64,000 nt of DNA, from contig NC_092344.1 in assembly GCF_963676685.1 (NCBI RefSeq), positions 52,164,830 to 52,228,829 on the forward strand. Direction: 5' to 3'. The notes under the pieces were generated by a model that was given only the letters and a program-made list of their open reading frames with translations, searched no databases and was not told the origin of the DNA. The position numbers and the translations under genes are program-made. This DNA comes from Mytilus edulis. Its lineage: Eukaryota > Mollusca > Bivalvia > Mytilida > Mytilidae. Shown here piece by piece: positions 11,195 through 28,739 of the stretch. The stretch's first letter is position 1; the number at the start of each line of letters is the position of its first letter.

Positions 11195-13370
11195 GGGAAG
11201 GGAAAGAAACGGATAAAACCATGTGATTTACAAACACTATTTATTCAAGTCAGAATCCTGGATCTCAATAGTACTTTCATAATGTCAAATAAAAACATGA
11301 ATATGATAGTTACATACAATACTACATGTATTACAATACTACATGTATTTATTACCTATTAAATGACATTTATTTTAGTGATTGGTAATTAGGAAAAAAC
11401 TGAAATTCAGGTGTAAATTGAGACGAACAATATCACTAAATGCAGTTTCTAGTCAAGTGACCAGCAAACATGGAAATCTACCTTTTGAATGAAAGGAGAA
11501 CTCTTCCATTGAAAATGAATGATGTAAATCTAGATTCTAATAATAGCCGAAGGGAGCTCACATTCACAACAGTTAAAGCATTGCTGAATTAGTGAACAAA
11601 GCATTTTTTCTCATTAACTTGAAAATCCACCTATTAGAATGGATAAAACCCGAATTTTAAGACATAAATTATAAAATTCCTGGTAAAAAGCGGTGCTGAG
11701 CATGCATGTAATATGCTTGAAAATGAAACATATTCAAAGAATAAAGTTTTATAACTTCCTAATGTCATACTCCAAAATTTATCAAAACGTAAGGGGAGTT
11801 ATCTTACTGTGGATTCCTATATTTTTCGTGGATGTCAATTCTCCTGGATTGTTGAAAACTTGCATATTCATCGATATTTGATTTTGTGGTTTTAACAATC
11901 CAGACAAACAAATAGCAATAAGGTGTTTAGGAAAACATGACCTAAAACCTCCTTCATATAAGACAAAAATACATGGGAACTCATACTGAATGGTCAAATG
12001 TGTTCAATATGAAAATTGCAGTTAAGATGGTAAAATCACAAATCAGCCGTTACTGTAAATGGACTAAAAGTATGACTTTTGAGCAAATTTAAAGGAAAAT
12101 GACAGGGAAGGGGCCAAATAGTGTTCAAGGGAACAACTGATTAATGCCCTTTAATTTGGTATGCAGGTTTAAAAAATAGAGGGAGAATTAGAGGGAAAGT
12201 TGAGTAATCTGTTTAGACTTCAGTTAAATAATGACTTATAAAGTGACGGGGACCTGTGTATTTACATTATTTGCACAACTCTCCTTTCTGATGCCATATT
12301 TTGGAATTTCCGTGACCTAAATGGTTCGCGAAAATTAATATTTTTATATATAGTATAGTAATCAGTAATAATTATGAAAAGGATTGAGCAACAGGCACAG
12401 CCTATAACATCTCTCTCCATAGTATGAGTGTAAGAGGAATACTATTCCTTGTCAAGATTAATCTAGTTTGCCTTCTTTTTTATTCTGCCGCACAGTGTTA
12501 TATTGATCAATTACTCAGTCTTTGCAAGGATATATGTCAGTATATAAATCCTTCGTCTTTGATATCCTGATACTCGCGGTTTTTACTTCGTTTTGCTAGA
12601 AGGTATACTGATGTTATGTTGTAGATTTTCTTGATTTCTACACAGTTCTAAACTCCTAGTGATTGACTTCTAAAGCCGGGACAACATTCCGAAAATTAAA
12701 CTGTCGTAGTAATATTCCAATATTTGTATCAGTTATTTGTTGAGACTAACCGCAATGGGTTTATTGTCAACTGGAACCAATCCGAGTATAGTTTTAGAAT
12801 ACATATCCTTCTTTGGACTAATACATGAATAAGTATTGGCCAGTCACAGTTCAAGTGTAAACCAAAAACTTTGAATGTGGAATTTCTTTTACAGGTTCTA
12901 TCATGATTAATTTTCCAAACAAAACTTGGACATACATGTGTTTATCGTGAAAACCCCGTTTAAAAATACTAGGGAAATGTGAAATTGCAAGTGTTTATTC
13001 GTTTGGAATTCAAAGCACATCTCATGATTTAGAAACTTGACAACACACTGTTGCGCATGAGGTGCGTGATTCTATATCTCCTGAAAAATCCCACTGAAAG
13101 AAATCATAAGTATTTTAAATGTTACTTGATTGAGGCCTGAAATATCAGATGTGTTTGTCAAAACGAATGATTCCTTTAACAATATTGGGAACGTATTGTT
13201 TAGGGAGAGAACTATGTTAGCAGAAGTTGATAACTAGTGAAATTAAATTCTGGTTTTTAGGCACATCACTTTGTAGGAAGAATCGGATTTGGAATACCGG
13301 ATTTAGTTATATTTTACACCGGAAATTGGGATACGTCACCTAGTCAAGAGAAAATCTGAAATCTGGCTGA
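11195..13370. other. Gene-free stretch upstream of ARF4
   Basis: AT-rich sequence without recognised coding regions. The last few hundred bases presumably contain the upstream part of the ARF4 promoter. Confidence 0.4.
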
Positions 13371-13373
13371 AAT

Positions 13374-13383
13374 TGACGTGGCA
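13374..13383 (+). promoter_or_regulatory. CREB3/ATF6-family binding site (TGACGTGGCA) upstream of ARF4
   Basis: TGACGTGGCA is the full-length consensus for CREB3/CrebA/ATF6-type bZIP factors, which drive secretory-pathway and stress genes. It lies 117 bp before the ARF4 start codon. A second core in the other orientation (GGTGACGTAT on the minus strand) lies at 13331-13340. In mammals, CREB3 is known to induce ARF4 under Golgi stress, so the site fits the gene. Function here is inferred from motif and position only. Confidence 0.5.
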
Positions 13384-13499
13384 GAAGCTAAAAAACGTTT
13401 GATTTCAAACAAAGAACGTAAAAAAAGGAAAGGGAACACGACAGCGCCAAACTTGTGATTAGCTACACTCCCTTGATTATTTTCAAAGCTTATTCAATC

Positions 13500-19701
<6,202 letters not shown>

Positions 19702-20106
19702 ATAAGACAATTTTTTTTTTTTATCTGTACATATTTATGTGAATGTTGGGTCCATGATGACTGGTTGAAATCTAATTTAACAGTAATGAAAAATAACATT
19801 ATAAATTTTGTTCCTATTGTTAATTACAGCCTTTTTTTAGCTTGTCTGGCCTAGAAGGTCAACGGAAACAAAATATAATTTGTCAAGCAAAATCTTTCAT
19901 TCTTCTTTTAAAACAAAATTATTATCATACAGTTACGATAGCACTCATAAAAACAAAAACAAATAGTGTTTGGGTAAATCAATCCTATTTATTGGTAGTA
20001 GGTCATATATGAAAAAAGTCTACAAAAATACTATTTCTGATCTTACACCCCATTATAAAGATCTAGAGATGTCTTGTCATAGTCATTGTCATAGTCCTGT
20101 CATATT

Positions 20107-20252
20107 GCAGTTACAAGTGACTGGATGGTTTCATAATAGTTAACCATTGCCAACTTTTAAAGACCACACACTTTTGCATGCAGTTACAAGTGACTGAATG
20201 GTTTCACAATATTTAACCATTGCCAACTTTTAAAGACCACACACTTTTGCAA
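20107..20252. repeat. Tandem duplication of a 73-bp unit in the ARF4 3' region
   Basis: Units 20107-20179 and 20180-20252 both read 'gcagttacaagtgactg.atggtttca.aat', then 'ttaaccattgccaacttttaaagaccacacacttttgca', with only a few differences. The duplication is recent and probably lies in the 3' untranslated region of ARF4. Confidence 0.85.
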
Positions 20253-20300
20253 TACATGTAGTATAATGGTATAGGGCTGCCAATGATGTTATTGTAGGTG

Positions 20301-20306
20301 AATAAA
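20301..20306 (+). terminator. Candidate ARF4 polyadenylation signal AATAAA
   Basis: A consensus hexamer about 600 bp after the ARF4 stop codon, in AT-rich sequence without repeats between. Other AT-rich hexamers are possible, so the choice is tentative. Confidence 0.35.
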
Positions 20307-22191
20307 TAGACTGCAAGTTTTTGTAACTTTAAAGATTTTCAGCATTTATTAAGGAACTGTTTGTTTATTGAGATTCTAGACAGTATAGATCAAAAAATTT
20401 ATTTTTCATTATATGTTGATGATTCAGTTTTCTTTCTATTTTATGATAGAATTGAGTAGCATTTTTGGTTGGAGAGACCAATTGTGGTTTATTTTTGATT
20501 TAAAGATTTCTTAGGGTGCTATAAACAGTTTCTTTTAAAAAACTAGGGGTTATTCCCCAACTAAAAATAGACATGGAGGGAAGTCCCTTTTTATCAACAT
20601 AATTGGTGAAAAAGTATCATGTTTTTTGTATTTGGTTGTAAAGATATGTTAATTAACTTCAATTAAAGCAGGTTGAATGATTAAAATAATTTAAAAAATT
20701 AGATTAAATATACATGTTTTGAGGGGAGACAACACTGTAAACAGTCTGTTTTTTTGGCAGTGAAAATTGAAAACTTATTTGCAGCCACTGAAGCTCTTTT
20801 CGGAGCAGGCGAACATACCCTGAAGCATGAATTTTTTGAAAGACCAGGTAAAAATCTATGAAATTCATACAACTTTGATTATGAAAAATGTGCAGGTATC
20901 ATGTCTTCAGGGGTGTGCACATGACCTGATTTCAGGTTTTTTAAGCTTAAATTAGGCAATGTTTTTCCCAGTTTCTCTGGATAAAACTTTTTTATACTAT
21001 TAAAAGTACACTCTTTTTTTTATTCCATTATAAACTAGAGAACATTCTGATTCCAGTGATATCTAACTTTATACAAGTATCTTTATTAATCAGTCCACCA
21101 CTAAGGGTCACTTGTGCATGGTCCCTCAAAATATGACGTCATAGAAAAAAACTTGATTGCACCCTTAGTATGAATATCTCATGTCAAAATTTGTATGGCT
21201 GAAGGGGCCAGAACTTGCACTTTTATTTAGTTTAAACGTTTCATTTTTTGTTCAGTTTATATGGAGTACATGTATTTGCCTTTAAGTTCTTCTTGACATG
21301 CTTTTAGCATTTTTATAGTTTGATTTTGTGTCTGCCTCTAAATTTCATAACAGTAAGGAATGATAGAGGTAAGGCTACACAGCTTTACTCATTTCATAGA
21401 ACATGGGCTTTTTATTGAATTTTAAAGGATTTTTTTTCTTTACTTTGTCTTGACAAGAGCTTTAGTTATGTGGTATTATTGTTTGAAAATCTTACACCGT
21501 TTTGATTAATAATGGAAGTCAACAATGTATTAGTTTGTGATATAATGATCAGTTAAAGGGAACCATTAGTGGCAGGTCAATGATATTTGGTGTGCAATTG
21601 TATTAAAATTTTCACATTATACTTGTATGGAGATTATTAGACATTGCCCCCTAATTTATGGTCTATTGCCTCTGAAACTTATACTAAGTTTTCAGGGGAA
21701 ACACCTACTGCGAGGTCAATGATATTAGTTTGAATATGTATAATTGATACATCTCATTTTTACAGAAATTATTTGGCACTACCCCCTTAGTCATGATTTA
21801 ATGACTTTGCAACTTTTGAGAAGTTTACAAGTTTGTAATAAAGCCAATTTAAGATGAACCATTTTCATTTCATGGAGATAAAAATATTGTGTTAATGTTA
21901 GCTTATTGGCACACACTTTAATAGTTTGATAAGTCAATGGTATTTGATATGCAGTTGTATTAGCATTGGCATTTCTTCTTTCATCAGAGGTTATTAAGGA
22001 GCAGAAGAGCATTTATTGTGTCCAATTTTGATCTTTATTGTATTGCTAGAGAAATGAGCTGTCAATGCTGTCATTGTACATCTCCTATCCTGAACTTTGA
22101 TAATCCACAACTGCTTGAAAACAGCAGGTTATAATTCAATCAAAGATGCTAAGATTGGTTTAAATGACATGAAGTTATGTACATGCTTTTT
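20307..22191. other. Gene-free stretch with degenerate repeats
   Basis: Between 21560 and 22010 three degenerate units share 'ggtcaatg.tatt.g...tgcagttgtatta' followed by 'attatt.ggcac.acccccttag'. The rest is AT-rich with no supported gene. Confidence 0.4.
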
Positions 22192-23390
22192 GACGAGCCT
22201 GCGACTTTTGTCACAGAAAGCTCGACATAGGGATAGTGATGCGGCGGCGGCAGTGTTAGCTAACTTCTTAAAAGCTTTATATTTTAGAAGGTGGAAGACC
22301 TGGATGCTTCATACTTTGTATATAGATGCCTCATGTTACGAAGTTTCTGTCAGTCACATGTCCTTGACCCCATTTTCATGGTTCAGTGACTACTTGATTT
22401 TTTATAATGTTAAAATATTCTCTTATTATAAGTAATAGGATAACTATATATAGTATGTGCATACCTTGCAAGGTCAGACAGTTTTCACTTGACCTCGACC
22501 TCATTTCATGGATCAGTGAACAAGGTTAAGATTTGGTGGTCAAGTCCATATCTCAGATACTATAAGCAATAGGTCTAATATATTCGGTGTATGGAAGGAC
22601 TGTGAGGTGTACATATCCAACTGGCAGGTGTCATTTGACCTTGAACTCTTTTTCATGGTTCAGTGGTTGTAGTTAAGTTTTTGTATTTTGGTCGGTTTTT
22701 CTTATACTGTATGCGATAGGTCTACTATATTTGGTTTATTAAATGATTGTAAGGTGTACATGTCTAACAGGCAGGTGTCATCTGACCTTGACCTCATTTT
22801 CATGGTTCAGTGGTTATAGTTAAGTTTTTGTGTTTTGGTCTGTTATTCTTATACTGTATGCAATAGGTCTACTATATTTAGTGTATGGAATGATTGTAAG
22901 GTGTACATGTCTAGCTGGCAGATGTCATCTGACCTGGACCATATTTTTATGGTTCAGTGGTCAAAGTTAAGTTTTTTGAGTTCTGGTCTTTTTTTCTGAT
23001 ACTATATGCTATAGATCATCTATATTTGTTATATGGAAATATTTTATGATTTATATGTCAGTTGCACAGTTTTTATTTGACCTTGACCTCATTTTCACTG
23101 TTCCATGCTCAGCGTTAACTTTTGTGTTTTGGTCCCTTTCTTAAACCATAAGAAATAGGTCAACTTTATTTGTTTTAAGGAATTGAAGAATTGTTAGCTG
23201 TACATGTCTGTCTGGCATGGTTCATCTGACCTTGACCTCATTTTCATCGTTCATTGGTCAATGTTTAGTTTTCTTGGTTAATGTAAAGTTTATTTGACAG
23301 TTGTAATAAAGCTTTATGTTTAGGACTATTAACATAATATCAATGATAATTAAAGAAGGCGAGACATTTCAGTGTGTGCACTCTTGTTTA
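22192..23390 (+). repeat. Left copy of the 'gacctcattttcatggttcagtgg' element
   Basis: Starts with a small hairpin (gacgagcctgcgacttttgtcacagaaagctcgac) and then 'atagggatagtgatgcggcggcgg'. It continues as about seven units of about 135 bp, each with 'tctgaccttgacctcattttcatggttcagtgg.....gttaagtttttgtgttttggtc...ctatatttggtgtatgga'. It ends near 'gagacatttcagtgtgtgcactcttgtt'. A reversed copy lies at 25330-26190. Confidence 0.8.
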
Positions 23391-25329
23391 ATCTGATTAT
23401 GATACAGATATAGTGTCAACACTTAGCTAACAAGCATCTGAGTATAAGCTGTTCTACTCTCTGTACTTTAAACCTTTTTAGATCCTAAAGCTATGTCAAA
23501 AAATTTCAGGCAGGAATTTCATTAGCTGAAGTATAATTACCACAACAGATTCTTGTAAGCAAAGCATTGACACAGGATCTCCGTTTTAATCAGATTGATG
23601 TTTTGTTTTAATTTTTGATCAGTTGATTATTTATTTTTCCATAACAAAACATGGTAAAATTCACTGCTGCTTATAGCAGTTTATAACTTCACAACTCATT
23701 TTGAATTCCTTTACAGAGTTCCACTAGACTTGCTCAAATTCAAGTCATGAAGTTTTTTAAAACTGCTATTTTAATTTTTGATTTGAGTGATTTTGGGGGT
23801 TTTTTTCAAACCAAAATGGGGACTTTTTTCCTGTTTATATAAAATAGAGGTAACAGGCAACAAATGTCTTAGTTGGAAGACTTGCACATTTTTATTCGTG
23901 TAGTTGTTGTCATTATTTGTATCAATATGTGAAAGATGAAGCTTCATGGTGCTTACTGATACATTTTAAGCTATTGTAACAGTTGTTTGTTAATGCTTTA
24001 GTAATTGAATTCCCTTGCATGATTTAAATTTATTTTCCTACTTATCCATTCTTTCAAAGTTCATTAAGTTTACGAGTATTGTGATACAATGTATTGAGAT
24101 CCCTTCCCCAATATGTAAACAATCATCAAAACAGCAACATACTATGGATTTTGAATATATTCAATAAATAGTATGAAAATTATAATGATATTCTGTAGTT
24201 TGTGCAGCAATTGACGATTGAAGAAAAAGTAAATTTAATCCAATGAGTTACAAAAACTGGATTGTGGCATCAATTGTTTTAAAATCCTTGCTACTAGAGG
24301 ATGAACACATTAAACAAAAACTAATTTGTTATCACTCATGATGTCTTATTGATTGTCAATTCATTAAAAAAAAAAAAATGATAGCTATTAACAAATTGCA
24401 ATAATCAAGATAAAAGATATTCACTGCAGTTATAAATTGCCTGAAGTAAATAGCTCCTGTGGAGTGGGGGCATAAAGTTTTATCCTGTACATATGTCCAT
24501 CCAGAAATTGGTTTCCATCTCTGAAGTTTGCCATGACCAAATGTTATGTTGCTTAAACACCATGCTTATTTCCACTAAACACAGATCAGGATCAAATTAA
24601 CATGCCATTACTTTCACTGTTCTCAAGTTATGTTGACTGTCCCTCTGGTATCTTTAGTCCCTCTTTTATGTCACTTGATTAATTAAAAAAATGCTGAACT
24701 TGCTGTTTCTGCACTTTGACTTTCTTTTTCACAACCAAATGTGATAATACTTATACACAATGTTTGTTACCATCAAACACAGATCAATTCATAATTTTGG
24801 TGGATTCACCTTGCTTGAGTTGAGTCCCTCTTTAAATAGAAAAATTGTGTATTTTGCTGTTTTGTCTCTCTAACTTTTCTTTTCCTCTACCAAATTTTGT
24901 GAAACTTAAGCTCAATGGTAACTACCACCAAACACAGATGGCATCACATTACCTAAATTTTGTCTTTTTGTAATGTAGGAAAAATGCATACTCTTAACTT
25001 CTTTTTTGCCTCAAATGGTATGAACCTGATACACAATGTTTATAACCTACTTAACACAGATCAATTTTAACACATGGCATGGCATTACATAACCTACATT
25101 TTGTCCTTTAAGCAATGGGAAGATTAAAACATTTGCAGTTTCCACACTCTTTCTTTCTTTTCCTTAATCAAATGTTCTACTGGAAAATCTAATTGATCAA
25201 CTTTGTTTTCTGGACCAGGGGTAAAGATTGCATGCATGCAATCAAAACCCTTATGAGTCTGAGTTTCAAAAACTTGATCAAAATTTATATCCAATTTTAA
25301 ATACAGGGTAAATTTTAGTTTTTGTGAAC
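23391..25329. other. Gene-free spacer with repeat units
   Basis: The part from 24440 to 25110 begins 'cctgtggagtgggggcataaagttttatcctgtaca'. It contains four or five degenerate units of the 'accaccaaacacagatc...ttgagttatg' type, also seen in ARF4 intron 4. The rest is AT-rich and shows no gene. Confidence 0.45.
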
Positions 25330-26190
25330 AAGAGTTTAAGAAAAATAGACCAAAACACAAAAACTTAACACTGTGCAATGAACCGTGCAATTGAGGTCAT
25401 GGTCAAATAAAACCTTTGGGACTGACATATAGACCATAATATATTTCCATACACCAAATATAGTTGACCTTTGGCATATAATATTAGATGAAAAGACCAA
25501 AACTTAAAAACTTAACTTTGACCACTGAACCATGAAAATGAGGTCAAGGTCAGATGACATCTGCCCGCTAGACATGTACACCTTACAACCATTCCATACA
25601 ACAAATATAGTAGACCTATTGCATAAAGTATGAGAAAAACAGACCAAAACACAAAAACTTAACTATAACCACTGAACCATGAAAATGAGGTCAAGGTCAG
25701 ATGACATCTGCCAGTTGGACATGTACACCTTCCAGTCCTTCCATACACCAAATATACTAGCCCTATAACTTATAGTATCTGAGATATGGACTTGACCACC
25801 AAAACTTAACCTTGTTCACTGATCCATGAAATGAGGTCGAGGTCAAGTGAAAACTGTCTGACGGGCATGAGGACCTTGCAAGGTACGCACATACCAAATA
25901 TAGTTATCCTATTACTTATAATAAGAGAGAATTCATTATTACAAAAATTTTGAACTTTTTTTTCAAGTGGTCACTGAACCATGAAAATGAGGTCAAGGAC
26001 ATTGGACATGTTACTGACGGAAAATTCGTAACATGAGGCATCTATATACAAAGTATGAAGCATCCAGGTCTTTCACCTTCTAAAATATAAACCTTTTAAG
26101 AAGATAGCTAACACTGCCGCCGTAACCGCCGTAGCCGCCGGATCACTATCCCTATGTCGAGCTTTCTGCAACAAAAGTTGCAGGCTCGAC
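25330..26190 (-). repeat. Right copy (inverted) of the 'gacctcattttcatggttcagtgg' element
   Basis: The complement of the copy at 22192. It ends with 'ccggatcactatccctatgtcgagctttctgcaacaaaagttgcaggctcgac' and includes 'aagtatgaagcatccaggtctttcaccttc'. It has about five units of the internal repeat. Together the two copies form a long inverted pair with about 1.9 kb between. Confidence 0.8.
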
Positions 26191-26817
26191 AATAAAAATC
26201 ACAAATGATCACAAATGTTGATCAACATAGAGGTATTTAGATTTAAACAGAAATTGATCAATAGGTAAACTGTGCATTCCAGTTTGTTCTCTGAAGTTAT
26301 AATAGTGGTAAAAACTTTACAAAAACTAAATGTTTTGGAATTATATGTAGGTATAATTTGGTTTTCCAAAATCTGTCTTGAAAATTATTTATTGGGTGCC
26401 CAACATTTACGAAAATGTTCCACAAAAATAAGGTTATTTATATAAAATTTTGATCCTGGTATTTATGATGAGTTTATTTGTATGCATTAGTCGTCTGTTT
26501 GACTCGCACAAAAATGTGCAAGCAGGGCTCCTGCAAGACGAGCCAGTTTTCTAGTTTAATCAGACTAACAGTAAAGTATATAGTCCATCAATTAAATCAA
26601 ATTAATGGTATAATGATACATTTTGATATGGAAACGATTTTAACAACCGAAAAAAATGTAGGAGGGGACAAAAAGTATGTAACATGAGGGTTTTTTGCAA
26701 CTTTAGAGTTTAATTTGACTTTTGTGAAGTCTAAATGGTCATTTTGTAGACCAATGAGTCTGTACAATGGTGTTTTATTTGGCACTCAGAAAACAAATCG
26801 TGTACTTTGGTGTTTTG
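26191..26817. other. Gene-free stretch
   Basis: AT-rich; short frames on both strands here have no recognisable domain. Confidence 0.4.
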
Positions 26818-27096
26818 TCAACATGCAAACATTGAATCTTGAACTATGGAGCTTTAGTCAATATGCAAACATTGAAGCTTAAGCTATGGAGCTTAAGTCA
26901 ACATGCAAGCATTGAATCATGAACGGTGGAGCTTTAATCATCTTGCAAACGTTGAAACTTGAAATATGGAGCATTAGCTAACATATAAACATTGAAACTT
27001 GAACTATGAAGCTTAAATCAATATTCAAACATTGAAGCTTGAACTATGGAGCTAAGTCAACATGCAAACATTGAAGCTTGAGCTATGGAGCTTTAA
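26818..27096. repeat. 40-bp minisatellite, seven units
   Basis: Seven consecutive units of 40 bp (one of 39) follow the pattern 'tcaacatgcaaacattgaa', then 'gcttgaactatggagctttag'. They differ from one another at two to eight positions. An eighth partial unit starts at 27097. Confidence 0.9.
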
Positions 27097-27613
27097 TCAC
27101 CATGAAAACGTTTTACCCTTGTTCGAATTTCCGTAATTCCGTCATTCCGCAACAAACCATTATACAGATTTTTTTTCTAAACGGCTTTAAATTTTTGGTA
27201 TGTGAGTTAAGTTAACCATGATGAGTAACAGATCAAGTTTGAGTTTCGTTCCGCTTCACTAATATTTGTCGAAATATCGGGCTTTGGATTTCGATAAATT
27301 GTTGAAAATCACAGTTATATAGACTTTTTTTCTAAACCCCCCCCCCCCTAAAATTTGCAAAGCATGGGTTGTTTTCAACTTATTTAAGTATCAGAAGAGA
27401 CCATTACATCTTTTTTAACATTCAAATATATATATAAAAAAAAAGTCAGTTTAACAGAATAAACTTGATTATACTTATCAACTGATCTACGATGTATTAA
27501 AGTTCTATAAATTATTTCTAAGGAAGGTGACAAATATAATAGGTTTTTTTAGCAGTTAAAGTAAAAACAAATATTACATTGTATTTGCGGTTTTTATAAT
27601 CAATTTCTTTGAT
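27097..27613. other. Gene-free stretch with a poly-C tract
   Basis: Holds a repeat fragment 'ggtatgtgagttaagttaaccatgatgagtaacagatcaagtttgag', also present at 33688, and a C-tract near 27337-27347. There is no gene. Confidence 0.45.
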
Positions 27614-28249
27614 AATCAAAGTTCATAAACATCCCTTACTCACTTTCACAATTTCATCATGGCACGATCAAGAAAACAGTCGGCAGCCAGGTGAGATTCT
27701 TTCATAATATCCGTAATGAAAGATAGAAATACTGTTTCAAGCGAAAGGTTAGCTTATAAATTTGTATCTCTGTGGCTATATTTATTTCTCACTTGCAACC
27801 TAAAAATTTAGTCGAATTATGTACCGTATTACATGCTTGAGATCCCAAGAAAATAAACTTCGTAAAAGCATCTCATTCTGATTTTAGTTGTTTTTGGCGA
27901 ACACAGTTAAGTCTGGCACGACCTCCGAAAAAATCAAAGTTCATAAACATCCCTTACTCACTTTCACAATTTCATCATGGCACGATCAAGAAAACAGTCG
28001 GCAGCCAGGTGAGATTCTTTCATAATATCCGTAATGAAAGATAGAAATACTGTTTCAAGCGAAAGGTTAGCTTATAAATTTGTATCTCTGTGGCTATATT
28101 TATTTCTCACTTGCAACCTAAAAATTTAGTCGAATTATGTACCGTATTACATGCTTGAGATCCCAAGAAAATAAACTTCGTAAAAGCATCTCATTCTGAT
28201 TTTAGTTGTTTTTGGCGAACACAGTTAAGTCTGGCACGACCTCCGAAAA
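27614..28249 (+). repeat. Near-perfect tandem duplication of a 318-bp segment
   Basis: Copies 27614-27931 and 27932-28249 appear identical over almost their whole length as read. Each contains an ATG followed by ten codons (MARSRKQSAA plus two bases of the next codon) and a consensus donor 'ccag|gtgaga'. The ATGs are at 27659 and 27977. The near-identity means the duplication is recent or an assembly artefact. Confidence 0.85.
27659..27690 (+). CDS. Possible tiny first coding exon (MARSRKQSAA...), present twice
   Basis: ATG to a good splice donor (cagccag|gtgagatt) gives 32 coding bases; the second copy is at 27977-28008. The basic start MARSRKQSA recalls the tail of histone H3-type proteins, which begin MAR.KQTAR. 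The stretch is too short to assign, and I found no downstream exon. It could be the first exon of a gene lying farther on, or a duplicated fragment of one. Confidence 0.25.
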
Positions 28250-28440
28250 AAAAAGTAAAAATCAGATATTATGGAAGAACAATTAAAAATGGCTGGTAAA
28301 ATTTAAAATTTTCGTTAGCAAAACATAATATTATTGGTCAGGTGAGCAATTTTGATCTGTCTCGTCTCACTTTGCGTCTGTCGGTCCGCCAGTCTATCTG
28401 TCTAAAAAAAAACTCTTCACATTTCCATCGTCTTAATCGT
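28250..28440 (+). repeat. 190-bp dispersed direct repeat, first copy
   Basis: Runs from 'aaaagtaaaaatcagatattatggaaga' through 'attggtcaggtgagcaattttgatctgtctcgtctc' to 'cacatttccatcgtcttaa'. The second copy at 32563-32752 differs at only a few positions and has one extra 'att'. Confidence 0.8.
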
Positions 28441-28676
28441 TGTAGAAGCGTATATTATGAGGACGTTGTAGCATCGTGAAAGCAATGAAAATTTACATTT
28501 TCATGCCGCTCATACAGCGACCTCACCACAATCTGAATTTATTTTAGATCGCATTGAGCGTGTTGCAAAGGTGGTCTAGTGGCACTGAGGCTTAATATAA
28601 ATTGCAATACTTTTCAATACCTCTAGGTTTCCTTTGAATTAAAAGCCAATTAAACCTTATACTTTCAGAAGTTCAA

Positions 28677-28732
28677 CAGTCATGAAAACCCATGATCTTG
28701 TTTCATTTCATTAGTCATGGATTTCCATGACT
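28677..28732. repeat. Palindromic 'TCATGG.TTTCCATGA' units, left part
   Basis: Two units ('gtcatgaaaacccatga' and 'agtcatggatttccatgac') match those at 30550-30710, on the far side of the 1.8-kb element. The element therefore seems to have landed inside an existing array. Confidence 0.6.
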
Positions 28733-28739
28733 ATTGAAA

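Noticed and set aside
27659-27690. A histone H3 gene
   Set aside because: Only ten codons with loose similarity to the H3 tail are present, and no histone fold was found within the following 5 kb.
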